Below, one piece after another: positions 18,554 through 27,352 of a DNA stretch of 64,000 bases. The position numbers and the translations under genes were made by a program. The number at the start of each line of letters is the position of its first letter. The stretch's first letter is position 1. The DNA comes from Firmicutes bacterium HGW-Firmicutes-7 (GTDB lineage Bacteria > Bacillota > Clostridia > Lachnospirales > Vallitaleaceae). The DNA is taken from positions 1-64,000 of the forward strand of contig PGZO01000015.1 of the NCBI GenBank assembly GCA_002841375.1, read 5' to 3'. The notes under the pieces are model-generated. The model did not search any database, was not told where the DNA came from, and saw only the letters and a list, made by a program, of their open reading frames with translations.

Positions 18554-19684
18554 GCTAAGACCTCCTTTTGATAAGGTGCTGATATCGGCAACAGGAGTAT
18601 CAGAAACTAAGAAAAGTGTAAGAAAAAATCCAATCATAAACCCTGAAAGGCATCCGGTCAGATAAAGTATAAAGTGATCACCATAATAGATTGGTAATGC
18701 TATAAGACTCGGAAAAACAAAAGCGGGCGTTTCGATTTTGGAAAGTCCAGCCAGTAGCCCACCAACCGCACCGCCGATGCATCCAAAAAAGAAAGGCTTC
18801 TTTCTGGGAAGATTTATATTAAATAATACAGGTTCAGTTATTCCAAACAGTGCAGAAAGAATTGCAGGGGCACATAATGATCGAAAAGGAATATTTCTGC
18901 TTTTTACCATAACAGCAAGGGCTGCACCGGCCTGAGCAAAAACAGCAGGAGCCATGATCGGAAGAATACTGTCATGTCCCGTAACGCCAATGTTATTTAT
19001 TGCTACAAGAATTAATCCCCACTGAAAGCCGAAGATTACCATCGGCTGAATCAGTACACCGAGCAGCATACCGGCAGCTGCAGAGGAAAAGGTATAAAGT
19101 GATGCATAACCGGCTGCAAGAGCATCTCCAATTATGGCGCCGATTGGTCCGAAAACAAAAAGTGTGACCAGACTGACTATACTGAGACAGAGGAGCGGGG
19201 TAAGAAAACCTCTGACCAGCTCGGGGAGTATCCGTTCAAGAAAATGCTCGGTAACAGCCAGAAGAGCACTCGCCATGATAATTGGAATGATGCTGGAGTG
19301 GTAAGTTACAGCTTTAATCGGAAGATTGAAAAAATGAAGAGTTGTACCGGTTTCAAAAGCTTTTGTTAATGATGGATACAACAGAATCAGGGCAATTACT
19401 GTACTGTAAAACGGATTGGCGTGGAATGTTTTTGCTGAAGTAATTGCCAGCAGCACTGGAAGAAAATAAAAAGTGCTGTCGGATATTGCATTCAGTATGA
19501 GATAGGTTTCACTGCTGTCAGAAAGAAAGGAGGCCGTTGTTAATATAAGCAGAGCGCCTTTCATAATTCCACCTGCGCACAGTAAATTCATAAGGGGCAT
19601 AAACATATCAGAAATGGCGGCTATCAACTTAGAAAGTAATTTTTTTTCGTCATCATACTTCACTATATTTGACCATCCTTTCAT
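18554..19684 (-). CDS. Orphan PTS EIIC component (glucoside/sucrose family)
   Basis: 377 aa, about ten hydrophobic segments, EIIC of the glucose-glucoside PTS superfamily. The conserved segment SALFGITEPVLFNINLPRKK (near residue 275) is the substrate-site signature of BglF/ScrA-type EIIC, and the N-terminal FMPLMNLLCAGGIMKG also fits. EIIB and EIIA domains are absent from the chain and from the neighbourhood, so it must borrow them from elsewhere or be inactive. The divergent AraC gene is its likely regulator. Higher GC than flanking core genes; probably acquired with the HAD and AraC genes. Confidence 0.85.
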
Positions 19685-19745
19685 TTGAATATTTTATTTA
19701 CTTTCATTTATGTTTTGTAAGTATAATTATAGCGAATAAAATACG

Positions 19746-19774
19746 TTGCGTCTTTTTGATATGCGACATATAAT
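19746..19774 (+). promoter_or_regulatory. Promoter of the AraC gene
   Basis: TTGCGT, 17 base spacer, perfect TATAAT, about 70 bases before the gene. Confidence 0.65.
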
Positions 19775-19789
19775 ATAATTAATGCGACA
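19761..19789 (+). promoter_or_regulatory. Direct repeat operator candidate in the araC/EIIC gap
   Basis: ATGCGACA occurs at 19761 and 19782, same orientation, 21 bases (two helical turns) apart, one copy overlapping the -10 region of the AraC gene. This spacing is typical for AraC-family half sites. Confidence 0.5.
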
Positions 19790-19842
19790 GACATAGGATT
19801 CATAGGATTCATGTTGGATAGAGGATAAGGAGATGACGAAGG

Positions 19843-20772
19843 ATGTTGTCGACCGTTAATACAATTCCTTTGAATGATGAAGGAAAAGAAATCATGAAGC
19901 GAGGAACACCAGGGTTTCCCTGCAATGCTTACATCGGTGATATTCATAATTATATCGAAGGTGAAATATCGCTGCATTGGCATAGTGACCTTGAAATGTT
20001 TGTGCTAGATGAGGGAATGGTGCAGATCATATTTGCAGATCATTCATATGTTCTGCGACCGGGCGAGGGGTATTTCGTGAATTCGGATGTCCTGCATGGA
20101 ATAATCTGTAATACTGATCAGCCCTGCCGATACCGCTCTGTTGTATTTGACCAGTCCGTTATATCAGGACGTACCGGAAGCGTGTTTGATGAAAAATATA
20201 TCAGCCCCTTTCTAAAGGGAGGCGCATCATCCTGGGCACTTAATCTGATTGATGCAAGCAGTGCGGCAGTGATTTCTCTTTTCAATGCAGCGTTCAATGC
20301 CTGCGAATTGGAGCCGGAAGGCTATGAATTTACAGTAAGGGATGCAATGTCGAAGATTATCATGTTATTGAACGGACACAAGGAAAAGCAGGTAGTCAGG
20401 GTTGAGACGATGCAAGAACAGCGCCTGAAGCAGATGCTGAACTGGATTGATGAACATTACATGGATAAAGTAACAGTTGAACATATTGCGGATGCAGCCG
20501 GAATATGTGTACGTGAATGTCAGAGGACATTTGCAACAGTTATCCAGGATACTCCGATAAGGTATCTGATGCGAAGGAGAATTGCTATTGCAGCGGATAT
20601 GTTGAAGTCATCAAACGCTGCCAATAGTGAAATCTGTGCACAGTGTGGTTTTGAAAGTCAGAGCTATTTTACAAAACAGTTTCGACTTATTATAGGCGTT
20701 ACGCCTAAACAGTATCAGAGAAATGTACGCACCAATTGGCAGACAGTAACTGGGCGCATACATGATAAATAA
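19843..20772 (+). CDS. AraC family transcriptional regulator
   Basis: 309 aa. The N-terminal cupin (residues 45-105, with HWHSDLEMF and LRPGEGYFVNSDVLHGI) probably senses a sugar. The C-terminal HTH_18 pair spans about 205-300, with KVTVEHIADAAGICVRECQR as first helix-turn-helix and SEICAQCGFESQSYFTKQFR as second, followed by the GVTPKQYQR end. It is transcribed away from the EIIC-HAD genes, the usual arrangement for a local activator. The start follows AAGGAGATGACGAAGG. Higher GC than the core genome. Confidence 0.9.
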   Translation: MLSTVNTIPLNDEGKEIMKRGTPGFPCNAYIGDIHNYIEGEISLHWHSDLEMFVLDEGMVQIIFADHSYVLRPGEGYFVNSDVLHGIICNTDQPCRYRSVVFDQSVISGRTGSVFDEKYISPFLKGGASSWALNLIDASSAAVISLFNAAFNACELEPEGYEFTVRDAMSKIIMLLNGHKEKQVVRVETMQEQRLKQMLNWIDEHYMDKVTVEHIADAAGICVRECQRTFATVIQDTPIRYLMRRRIAIAADMLKSSNAANSEICAQCGFESQSYFTKQFRLIIGVTPKQYQRNVRTNWQTVTGRIHDK

Positions 20773-20808
20773 TATTATTTATTAACAAGAATAAGTCTAG
20801 GGTATGAG

Positions 20809-21495
20809 CTATTGAATTACACCGTCTCGTACAGTAATTACCCGGCTACTGCTTTTGGCCGCCTCCAGCGAATGAGTAACCATAATAATTGTTTGTCCCC
20901 TTTCCTTGTTTATATCCCGTAGCAGGCTCATAATTTCTGCCCCGGTCTTACTGTCAAGATTTCCGGTCGGTTCATCTGCAAATAAGATTTCAGGATTTCC
21001 AATTAAAGCACGAGCGATTGCCACACGCTGTTGCTGTCCGCCTGACAGTTCACGAGGGGTATGCTTTCGCCTGTCCGATAAGCCTACAACTTCTAAAATG
21101 TAATTTAATTGTTTTTTATACGCTCTCATTTTCTTACCATCCAATAATAGTGGAAGCATGATATTTTCTTCTAAATTCAAGTTTGGAATGAGATTATAAA
21201 ACTGAAATACAAAACCTATTTTTTGTCGTCTGATTTTACTCATTTTTTCGTCGCCCAATTGGGATATATCTGTGCCATTTATGAAAACGGAGCCGCTTGT
21301 TGGAGCGTCCAGACCACCGAGAATATAAAGCAGGGTACTTTTTCCCGATCCGGATTGCCCCATAACAGAAACAAAATCCCCTTGTATGACTTTCAATGAT
21401 ACGTCTTTCAACACCCTTGTGGTGGTATCTCCAAGCCCAAAATCTTTTACTATGTTCTTACCCTCAATAGCAATATTATCAATCAATGTTTTCAT
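20809..21495 (-). CDS. MacB/LolD-type ABC transporter ATPase
   Basis: About 228 aa. Walker A GQSGSGKST, signature LSGGQQQRVAIARA, Walker B ILFADEPTGNLD and MVTHSLEAA place it in the group that works with FtsX-fold permeases for lipoprotein or peptide export, or mechanotransmission. The ATG at 21495 is preferred because TTGGAGG lies 8 bases upstream; an in-frame TTG at 21510 is part of that site. It follows the permease by 22 bases and ends convergent with the AraC gene. Confidence 0.92.
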   Translation of the reverse strand: MKTLIDNIAIEGKNIVKDFGLGDTTTRVLKDVSLKVIQGDFVSVMGQSGSGKSTLLYILGGLDAPTSGSVFINGTDISQLGDEKMSKIRRQKIGFVFQFYNLIPNLNLEENIMLPLLLDGKKMRAYKKQLNYILEVVGLSDRRKHTPRELSGGQQQRVAIARALIGNPEILFADEPTGNLDSKTGAEIMSLLRDINKERGQTIIMVTHSLEAAKSSSRVITVRDGVIQ

Positions 21496-21517
21496 TTTAT
21501 AGACCTCCAATCTATTA

Positions 21518-23989
21518 TTAAAATTTGATTTCCTCGACTAACTTCATTTTGCGGCTTTTGAAAATGGGTACTACAGAACCAAGCAAGGTGACAATAATCC
21601 CCAATGCCCCCGCTGTAAGAAAAGTCCAAGCGTCCAGTTCTGGCACCATTGAGATTTTGGGGCCTGCCACAATGAAAATCGTTTGTATTTCCATATAAGA
21701 AACGAAAATGGCAATTATCGAACCAATCAAGCCAGAAGTAAAGCCCTCAATCAATATCATTTTCATATTCTGCTTGTTACTCAACCCAATGGATTTATAC
21801 ATGGCAATCGTGCGCCTCTTCTGTATATAGTTAATCAACAAATTATTGATAACGCCCATGGTTGCAAGCAATAAAATGAAGTAGGTCATACTGTGCATTG
21901 GTTCTAAAAAAGCTTCCACGGTGGAAAGGGCATCGGTGTTAAATTCCTCTACCGTTCGGCTCCAATTTGAAGTATCGCCGAATAAATCTCTAATTTGAAC
22001 AATGATAGCGTCAGGGTCAGCGGCGGTATAGGCTAAGAAGTCATAGGCAGTTGCGCCAAAATCTGAAATGGCATAGGTTGAAGAAATAACGGCTTCCACA
22101 TCGGTCGCCCTTGATTTGAAACTACCCGTTACCAGATAGGGCTTTTCAATGTCTCCATTTGACAAAATGATTGTGTCACCTATGAAAAATCCGGTACGCT
22201 CCATGCAGTTTTCGCTTAATATCAATGACCGTTCCCGTGCAAATGAGGAAATAGAGTATCCTTGCATGGCATTTTCTGTGTAGTGTAGTGCGAACATAGA
22301 GCTATGCCATTCTAGATTGTACGTAGCTTCCAAACGAGAAAAAGTAATGTCATTTCCCTGTATTTTGTTTTCAAACACATGAACAGGCAATACCTTTTCA
22401 ATCCCGTCCAGGTTTTCTACCTGCGCTACAAAGCCCGGTTCCATATGTCCGTCCGCAAAGCCCTGAAGCTCTGCACCGTGGAAAACATCACTGATATAAG
22501 TCGTTACAAAGTTTCCAACAACGCTGATAGCAATAACAGCAGAAATGCTAATAAACAGCAAGGTGATATTCTGTGCGATGTTCTTGTTATCGCGCATATT
22601 CCGGGCGGCAAGTCTGCCCTCGTTTTTGAAGATCAGTCCGTATAAGCGTTCCAATCCCATAGCGATTAAATTTGTAACAAGCGGTATAATAAGTATGGTA
22701 GCGGAAATTAAGCCCAACAGTGAAAAACCGCCTGCTAAATATAACATATTGCCGGAAGCCATTTTCGGCAGAAAAGCAGAAACAACGAAAAGAACAACCC
22801 CAACCCCAATGATAAAGCGCCGGGGGATATGTTTTTCTTCTACGATTCCAAGTACAACAGCTTTTATTGGCAAACGGCTTGCACGGCGTATAGGCAACCA
22901 TGCACTCAATAGGGAAACAACAACTGCTACGCAAAAGGAAAGAAGCACGGCAGGTAAAGAAATGACAACTGGAATCTCAATGCCTTGTGTTAAAGATTGC
23001 CCCATTCCGTGTAAAATCATTTTTAATACAAGCATTCCTATGGGAATGCCAATCAGCCCACCCAAGCAACCGTATAACATGCTTTCAGATAAAAAAATAT
23101 GGGTTACATTTTTTTCAGTTGCTCCGATACTGCGGAATGTCCCAATGATTGGTAGACGGTCTAATGTGATTACCTTGTAACTACTGTAAATGATGAAAAT
23201 ACTCATAGTTAATGAGAAAAAGCTAATTAGGAAAAACGGCATAGACTTTTGTCTTGCGTCAGCCGTTATCCCAGCTTCGTTTACAATTTCAGAAACCCGA
23301 TATTCATCGTAAGAGAGCGCATCCTCCAGTTGGTTTATGAGTTCATACGTCTGGGTGTCCTCAGTGGATTCAAGCAAGATTTCACTATATCCATTAGTCT
23401 GGCCCAAAAGTCCCGCTAATGTGGTCAGTGGCAAAAGAGCCGTTGCACCTCTTGTATGACGTAGAAAGACAGTATCATAGGCGGCAATTTCTACCACTTC
23501 AAACCGAATAAGGGTTCCACTGATTTGCAGGGTAATGGTATCGCCTTTTTCAATTCCATATTTTGAAGTAAACCGTTCCGGCAAAATAACCTGATTGCCG
23601 GAAAAATCGGAAATGTCCCCGCCATTGAGTAAACGTGGTTTGTTAATCTGATTTAACTCGGAAAGATTAGCAGCAATCAGGTCAACCGTTTCATAATAGC
23701 CGCTTTCGGCATAAAGGGAAGTACCCTCCAACATACCTACTTTTGCCCGAATTGAGGATAAATCAGGAATATCGTTTGTATCTATACTGCTATCAATTGC
23801 ACAAACGGAAACAGTAGCGCTTCCGGCCATGCCCTTCGCCATTTTACGCTGTGCGCTTTCATACGACACGCCGATAGAGAAGGACACAAACAGCAGCATA
23901 GTGGAAAGAAGTATTGACAGGAGCATAACGGCAGTTCTTACCTTGCGCTCTTTTACATTCGTTAAAATATATTTTAGAATGATTTTCAA
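21518..23989 (-). CDS. Large FtsX-fold ABC permease
   Basis: 823 aa. One N-terminal membrane segment (VRTAVMLLSILLSTMLLF), a large extracytoplasmic domain (about 45-250), a three-segment FtsX core (around 255-380), a fourth to sixth hydrophobic group (390-500), a second extracytoplasmic domain and a C-terminal FtsX core ending RKMKLVEEIKF. The double-FtsX layout is that of MacB-like exporters of Firmicutes. Starts at TTG with AGTAGGTG upstream. Coupled to the ATPase gene and preceded by a two-component system in the same direction: a likely sensing/resistance module for a peptide or antibiotic (inference). Confidence 0.88.
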   Translation of the reverse strand: MKIILKYILTNVKERKVRTAVMLLSILLSTMLLFVSFSIGVSYESAQRKMAKGMAGSATVSVCAIDSSIDTNDIPDLSSIRAKVGMLEGTSLYAESGYYETVDLIAANLSELNQINKPRLLNGGDISDFSGNQVILPERFTSKYGIEKGDTITLQISGTLIRFEVVEIAAYDTVFLRHTRGATALLPLTTLAGLLGQTNGYSEILLESTEDTQTYELINQLEDALSYDEYRVSEIVNEAGITADARQKSMPFFLISFFSLTMSIFIIYSSYKVITLDRLPIIGTFRSIGATEKNVTHIFLSESMLYGCLGGLIGIPIGMLVLKMILHGMGQSLTQGIEIPVVISLPAVLLSFCVAVVVSLLSAWLPIRRASRLPIKAVVLGIVEEKHIPRRFIIGVGVVLFVVSAFLPKMASGNMLYLAGGFSLLGLISATILIIPLVTNLIAMGLERLYGLIFKNEGRLAARNMRDNKNIAQNITLLFISISAVIAISVVGNFVTTYISDVFHGAELQGFADGHMEPGFVAQVENLDGIEKVLPVHVFENKIQGNDITFSRLEATYNLEWHSSMFALHYTENAMQGYSISSFARERSLILSENCMERTGFFIGDTIILSNGDIEKPYLVTGSFKSRATDVEAVISSTYAISDFGATAYDFLAYTAADPDAIIVQIRDLFGDTSNWSRTVEEFNTDALSTVEAFLEPMHSMTYFILLLATMGVINNLLINYIQKRRTIAMYKSIGLSNKQNMKMILIEGFTSGLIGSIIAIFVSYMEIQTIFIVAGPKISMVPELDAWTFLTAGALGIIVTLLGSVVPIFKSRKMKLVEEIKF

Positions 23990-24068
23990 ACTTACACCTA
24001 CTTTCTGATAGAATTATGCTATTTCAATGCGTTTTTGATTGCTTTAAAAACGGTATTGCTAGTAAACG

Positions 24069-24115
24069 AAAAAAGGTTGGCAGCTGTCATAATGTAATGA
24101 TAAGCTGTCAACCTT
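24069..24115 (-). terminator. Terminator between kinase and permease genes
   Basis: On the minus strand AAGGTTG-A-CAGCT pairs with AGCTG-C-CAACCTT (12 of 13 pairs) and runs into six T. It may also act as a partial attenuator, separating regulator from transporter expression. Confidence 0.75.
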
Positions 24116-24145
24116 AATCTATTTTTTAGGCAACCTTAATTAACC

Positions 24146-25558
24146 TTAATTCGTCGGAAAATAAATCAGAAAAACCGTTCCGAAGTCAAGAACGCTTGAA
24201 ACGGAAATTGTACCACCGTGAAGTTCGACAATGTCTTTTGCAATGGCAAGCCCTAAACCCGTTCCCTCTGGTTTATGTCTTGTATTAGTTCCTCGGTAAT
24301 ATCGTTCAAAAAGTTTGCTTGTTTCCTCTGTGGTCATACCTTTACCGTTGTCCGCCACCGTTATTTTTACGCCGTTTTCAGAAACAGAAATTTGCAAGGT
24401 GACTTCCGCATTGTGTTGTCCATGTACAAGGGCATTGATCATTAGATTTTGAAATGCCCTCGTTAAAAGTTTTGGGTCGAAAGAAAACAGGATTGTTTCC
24501 TCTGTGCTCTCAAAATGAATACTACGGCTTTCATATTCAGGATTGTTCAAAATATCAATCACCAATTCTTTTGAAAAGCGGATCAAGTTTTGTTCTTGCC
24601 GATTGACGGGAACCATGCCGTTTTCCAATTGATACGTTAATTTCAAATCATCAATCAGGTTTTCCATATGCACAGCATTTTTAAGCATAACCCCTGCATA
24701 CCGCTTGTATTGTTCATCCGTTTTTATTGTATCATCTTGTAAAATTTCAGCGTAGCCCTTAATTGGCGATAAAGGCGTTTTTAAGTCGTGAGTTATATTT
24801 GCAATCCAGTCCCTGCGCATTTTTTCTGTCTGTTGACGTAATCTGTCACTTGCTTTGATTTCTGTATCCAAGGTATTTAGACTATCGTAAAGGTCGCTAA
24901 AAGCTCCGCGGTTTTGGATTGGAAGATAGCTGCGTTTTGAAATATCCTTAATTGACATAGTAAGGCGACTGATGACCCTTGCTATGCAAAATCCATATAT
25001 AATTCCTGAAATAAGTATCACACTAAGTAATATCGCAACTATGGAAATGATAACAGTTTTCCCACCTGTAAACCTTTCCCCATTCAAATACATGGTAACT
25101 TTTTTGACTTCTATAGGGAAATATATAATATAAGCATAACCATTTTCCTTATTCGTGATTTCCCCGATAAAAGATGTTATTTTATCATCCCCCAAATTGC
25201 TGGAATGGAAAAGTCGCACAATATCCGTATTAGAGTAATAGTTTAATGCTTTTTTAGGCTTCCCATAACTGTATATCTCATATCCGGTGTCATCTAAAAT
25301 TTGAAGTCCGATACTGTTATCCTGCAGTAACTCTATGCCGGATTGTTTTACTTGTGGCTTATCATCAATAAATATAATCTGCTCCCTGAAATTTTCTGTA
25401 AAAATTTTAGGCCAATCGCTTCTTACCGTTGCACCGTCCGACGTTTGAACGGTAATCAACAAAAGAAAAAGTCCAATCGCTGAAAGGGTAGTCCCAAGTA
25501 GCGATAAAAAGAAAATCAGGTAAATATGAAAAATAGTGCGGTAGCCGGATTTTTTCAT
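24146..25558 (-). CDS. Sensor histidine kinase (VanS-like)
   Basis: 470 aa. TM1 (residues 9-33), extracytoplasmic sensor of about 120 aa, TM2 (around VIISIVAILLSVILISGIIY), HAMP, HisKA with the phosphorylated His in NITHDLKTPLSPIKGYAE, and HATPase_c with NLMINALVHGQ, VADNGKGM and GTGLGLAIAKDIVELHGG. The ATG directly follows the response regulator stop, so the two are co-transcribed. In this genome context the pair most likely controls the downstream exporter. Confidence 0.92.
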   Translation of the reverse strand: MKKSGYRTIFHIYLIFFLSLLGTTLSAIGLFLLLITVQTSDGATVRSDWPKIFTENFREQIIFIDDKPQVKQSGIELLQDNSIGLQILDDTGYEIYSYGKPKKALNYYSNTDIVRLFHSSNLGDDKITSFIGEITNKENGYAYIIYFPIEVKKVTMYLNGERFTGGKTVIISIVAILLSVILISGIIYGFCIARVISRLTMSIKDISKRSYLPIQNRGAFSDLYDSLNTLDTEIKASDRLRQQTEKMRRDWIANITHDLKTPLSPIKGYAEILQDDTIKTDEQYKRYAGVMLKNAVHMENLIDDLKLTYQLENGMVPVNRQEQNLIRFSKELVIDILNNPEYESRSIHFESTEETILFSFDPKLLTRAFQNLMINALVHGQHNAEVTLQISVSENGVKITVADNGKGMTTEETSKLFERYYRGTNTRHKPEGTGLGLAIAKDIVELHGGTISVSSVLDFGTVFLIYFPTN

Positions 25559-26272
25559 TTAATCAGTCCTTTTCTTTAGCTTATAGCCTAACCCTTTTAT
25601 AGTAATTAACTGCTGCGGATTTGAGGGGGTGTCCTCAATCTTTTCACGGATATGCCGAATATGTACCATAATGGTGTTATCACAAATACTGCTAAATTCC
25701 CCCCAAACCTGTTCGTAAAGATGTTCCTTGCTGATAATCTTATCAGGATTTTCCATAAAATAAGACAATAGTAGAAATTCCCGCCCGGTTAGATTGATCT
25801 CCTGTCCCGCTTTATAAACCCGGCAGCTTTCTTTATCCATTGTGAGCGTTTCAGTTGTCAACAAATAATTATTGCTTGACTGTGTAACAGTCTGATATTG
25901 TTGACGGCGGAGCTGGGCTTTAATTCGATAGACAATCTCCCTTGGACTAAATGGCTTTGTGACATAGTCGTCACCGCCGCAGGAAAGACCGAGAATTTTA
26001 TCAATATCATCATTTTTGGAAGAAAGGAACAGGATTGAGCAAAAGGAAAATTCCCGTATTCTTTTACATACTTCCATACCGTCAATATCCGGCAGCATAA
26101 TATCCAAAACCATTACGTCAGGCTGATATTCTTTGCATGCTTGAAGTGCGTCCATACCTGTATATACTTTTTGAATGAATTGAAAACCGTCCTGACGTAG
26201 CACTTCTTCTATTAAATCAACGATATCTTTTTCATCATCTACCAACAGTATTTTGCTATTCAACTTTATCAC
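25559..26272 (-). CDS. OmpR-family response regulator (VanR-like)
   Basis: About 237 aa. The receiver domain has DDEKD, phosphoacceptor Asp in VMVLDIMLPDIDG, LFLSSKNDD and the Lys in YVTKPFSPRE. The winged-helix DNA-binding domain spans about 135-235 with INLTGREFLLLSYFMENPDK and MVHIRHIREKIED. GTG 26272 has a GAGGAAAAAGG nearby; TTG 26263 is an alternative, and the frame is open to 26329. Partner of the kinase that starts immediately after it. Confidence 0.9.
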   Translation of the reverse strand: MIKLNSKILLVDDEKDIVDLIEEVLRQDGFQFIQKVYTGMDALQACKEYQPDVMVLDIMLPDIDGMEVCKRIREFSFCSILFLSSKNDDIDKILGLSCGGDDYVTKPFSPREIVYRIKAQLRRQQYQTVTQSSNNYLLTTETLTMDKESCRVYKAGQEINLTGREFLLLSYFMENPDKIISKEHLYEQVWGEFSSICDNTIMVHIRHIREKIEDTPSNPQQLITIKGLGYKLKKRTD

Positions 26273-26454
26273 CCTTTTTCCTCTTTGTTCTGCCATTAAT
26301 GGGCTTGTCGCCGTTTTTAGGTATTCCATATATGGCTAAAATGGGTATACATTACCCCTATATTATAGTCGGACAACCGAGTGATAGCAAGAATTGATTT
26401 GTTTTGATATTTTATTACAAAAATATATTGCTAATATATAATTACTGATACATA

Positions 26455-26547
26455 ATGAATAAAGTAATAGAAGCTTTCACTCATGAACTTAAAGGTGAGG
26501 ATTACTATAAATTTGAAGCTTTAGAGATAGTGAAAGGAGTACAATAA
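26455..26547 (+). other. 30-codon ORF ending in the start of the next gene
   Basis: MNKVIEAFTHELKGEDYYKF and ten more residues, stop overlapping the next ATG (TAATG). It has no ribosome binding site. It may be a leader peptide or the tail of a lost gene. Confidence 0.25.
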
Positions 26548-27119
26548 TGACCATTATGGAAAGGTTAGATTTGATGCTTACACGGATAAAAGGCATGAGA
26601 AGATATATTTTGTTTTTTATGATGTATGCTATGTTTGGATGGATTTATGAGGTATTTCTTGAAGTTGTTGTATATCGCTGGGGTTTTTCAAATCGGGGGT
26701 TTTTATTTGGTCCCTATTGTCCCGTATACGGATTTGGCGCACTTCTTTTTTTGTTTTGCGTTTATCCGATGATTAAAGATAAAAAGTTGCCCCAAAAGTT
26801 ACTATGGTTCTTGCCGGTATTCTTGGCATGTATGGTTGCAGCCACTTTGTTAGAACTGCTCACAAGTTATTTGATGGAATGGACAATTGGCAGCTGGCCA
26901 TGGAATACATATGCAGATTATGCCATTCATTTTCAGGCTAGAATTGCACTTTCACCATCCATACGTTTCGGCATTGGTGGGGTGATTTTTCTATATATAT
27001 TCCAGCCATTTTTCGAAAAAGCTGTGGGTAAATTGAGCGATAAGAAAATAACAGTTATATCTATTATGGTTCTAGTTGTTTTGATGGTAGATCTGGTCTA
27101 TACTATTTTCTTTCGTTAA
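26547..27119 (+). CDS. Putative ABC transporter permease, CmpB family (PF06541-like)
   Basis: 190 aa, five membrane segments. The conserved family pattern is visible: FMMYAMFGWIYEVFLEVVVY, NRGFLFGPYCPVYGFGALL, LLELLTSYLMEW and WPWNTYADYAIHFQARIALS. Function unknown; the name comes from a loose relation to transport proteins. GAAAGGAG sets the start. It lies at the right edge of the accessory region, just before the pst genes. A second, more divergent member is at 32938. Confidence 0.85.
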   Translation: MTIMERLDLMLTRIKGMRRYILFFMMYAMFGWIYEVFLEVVVYRWGFSNRGFLFGPYCPVYGFGALLFLFCVYPMIKDKKLPQKLLWFLPVFLACMVAATLLELLTSYLMEWTIGSWPWNTYADYAIHFQARIALSPSIRFGIGGVIFLYIFQPFFEKAVGKLSDKKITVISIMVLVVLMVDLVYTIFFR

Positions 27120-27161
27120 ATAAAGATTCGTAAGCAAACAATAAAACAAAATATCCTTAAT

Positions 27162-27197
27162 CAAAAGAACTCGGATGCATGCCTTCGAGTTCTTTTG
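27162..27197 (+). terminator. Hairpin after the CmpB-like gene
   Basis: Perfect 12-base arms CAAAAGAACTCG / CGAGTTCTTTTG, 12 base loop. The T run is inside the stem, and the following bases are not T-rich, so strength is uncertain. Confidence 0.55.
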
Positions 27198-27209
27198 TGA
27201 TTTATAACC

Positions 27210-27248
27210 TTAACATAGAATTAACAATGAACTTATATGAGATTTACA
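27210..27248 (+). promoter_or_regulatory. Pho box upstream of pstS (four repeats, 11 bp period)
   Basis: TTAACA, TTAACA, CTTATA and TTTACA begin at 27210, 27221, 27232 and 27243. A possible -10 (TAGTAT, 27267-27272) follows after 18 bases. Textbook Gram-positive Pho box. Confidence 0.9.
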
Positions 27249-27352
27249 ATGAGGTGATAAATTAAGTAGTATAGTCAATAAGAAAATTTCCGAATGACAC
27301 TAAGAATTTTCTTGAACTAAAAATAGCTATTAAATTAAAAGGAGAACTAAAA

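Noticed and set aside
22545-23180. 211-codon frame opposite the FtsX permease
   Set aside because: Antisense shadow of a clear membrane protein; no start signal or family features.
27120-27209. Second att-like copy closing the whole 15.5-27.1 kb region
   Set aside because: No match to the guaA tail found there; the larger region is called an accessory zone without defined ends.
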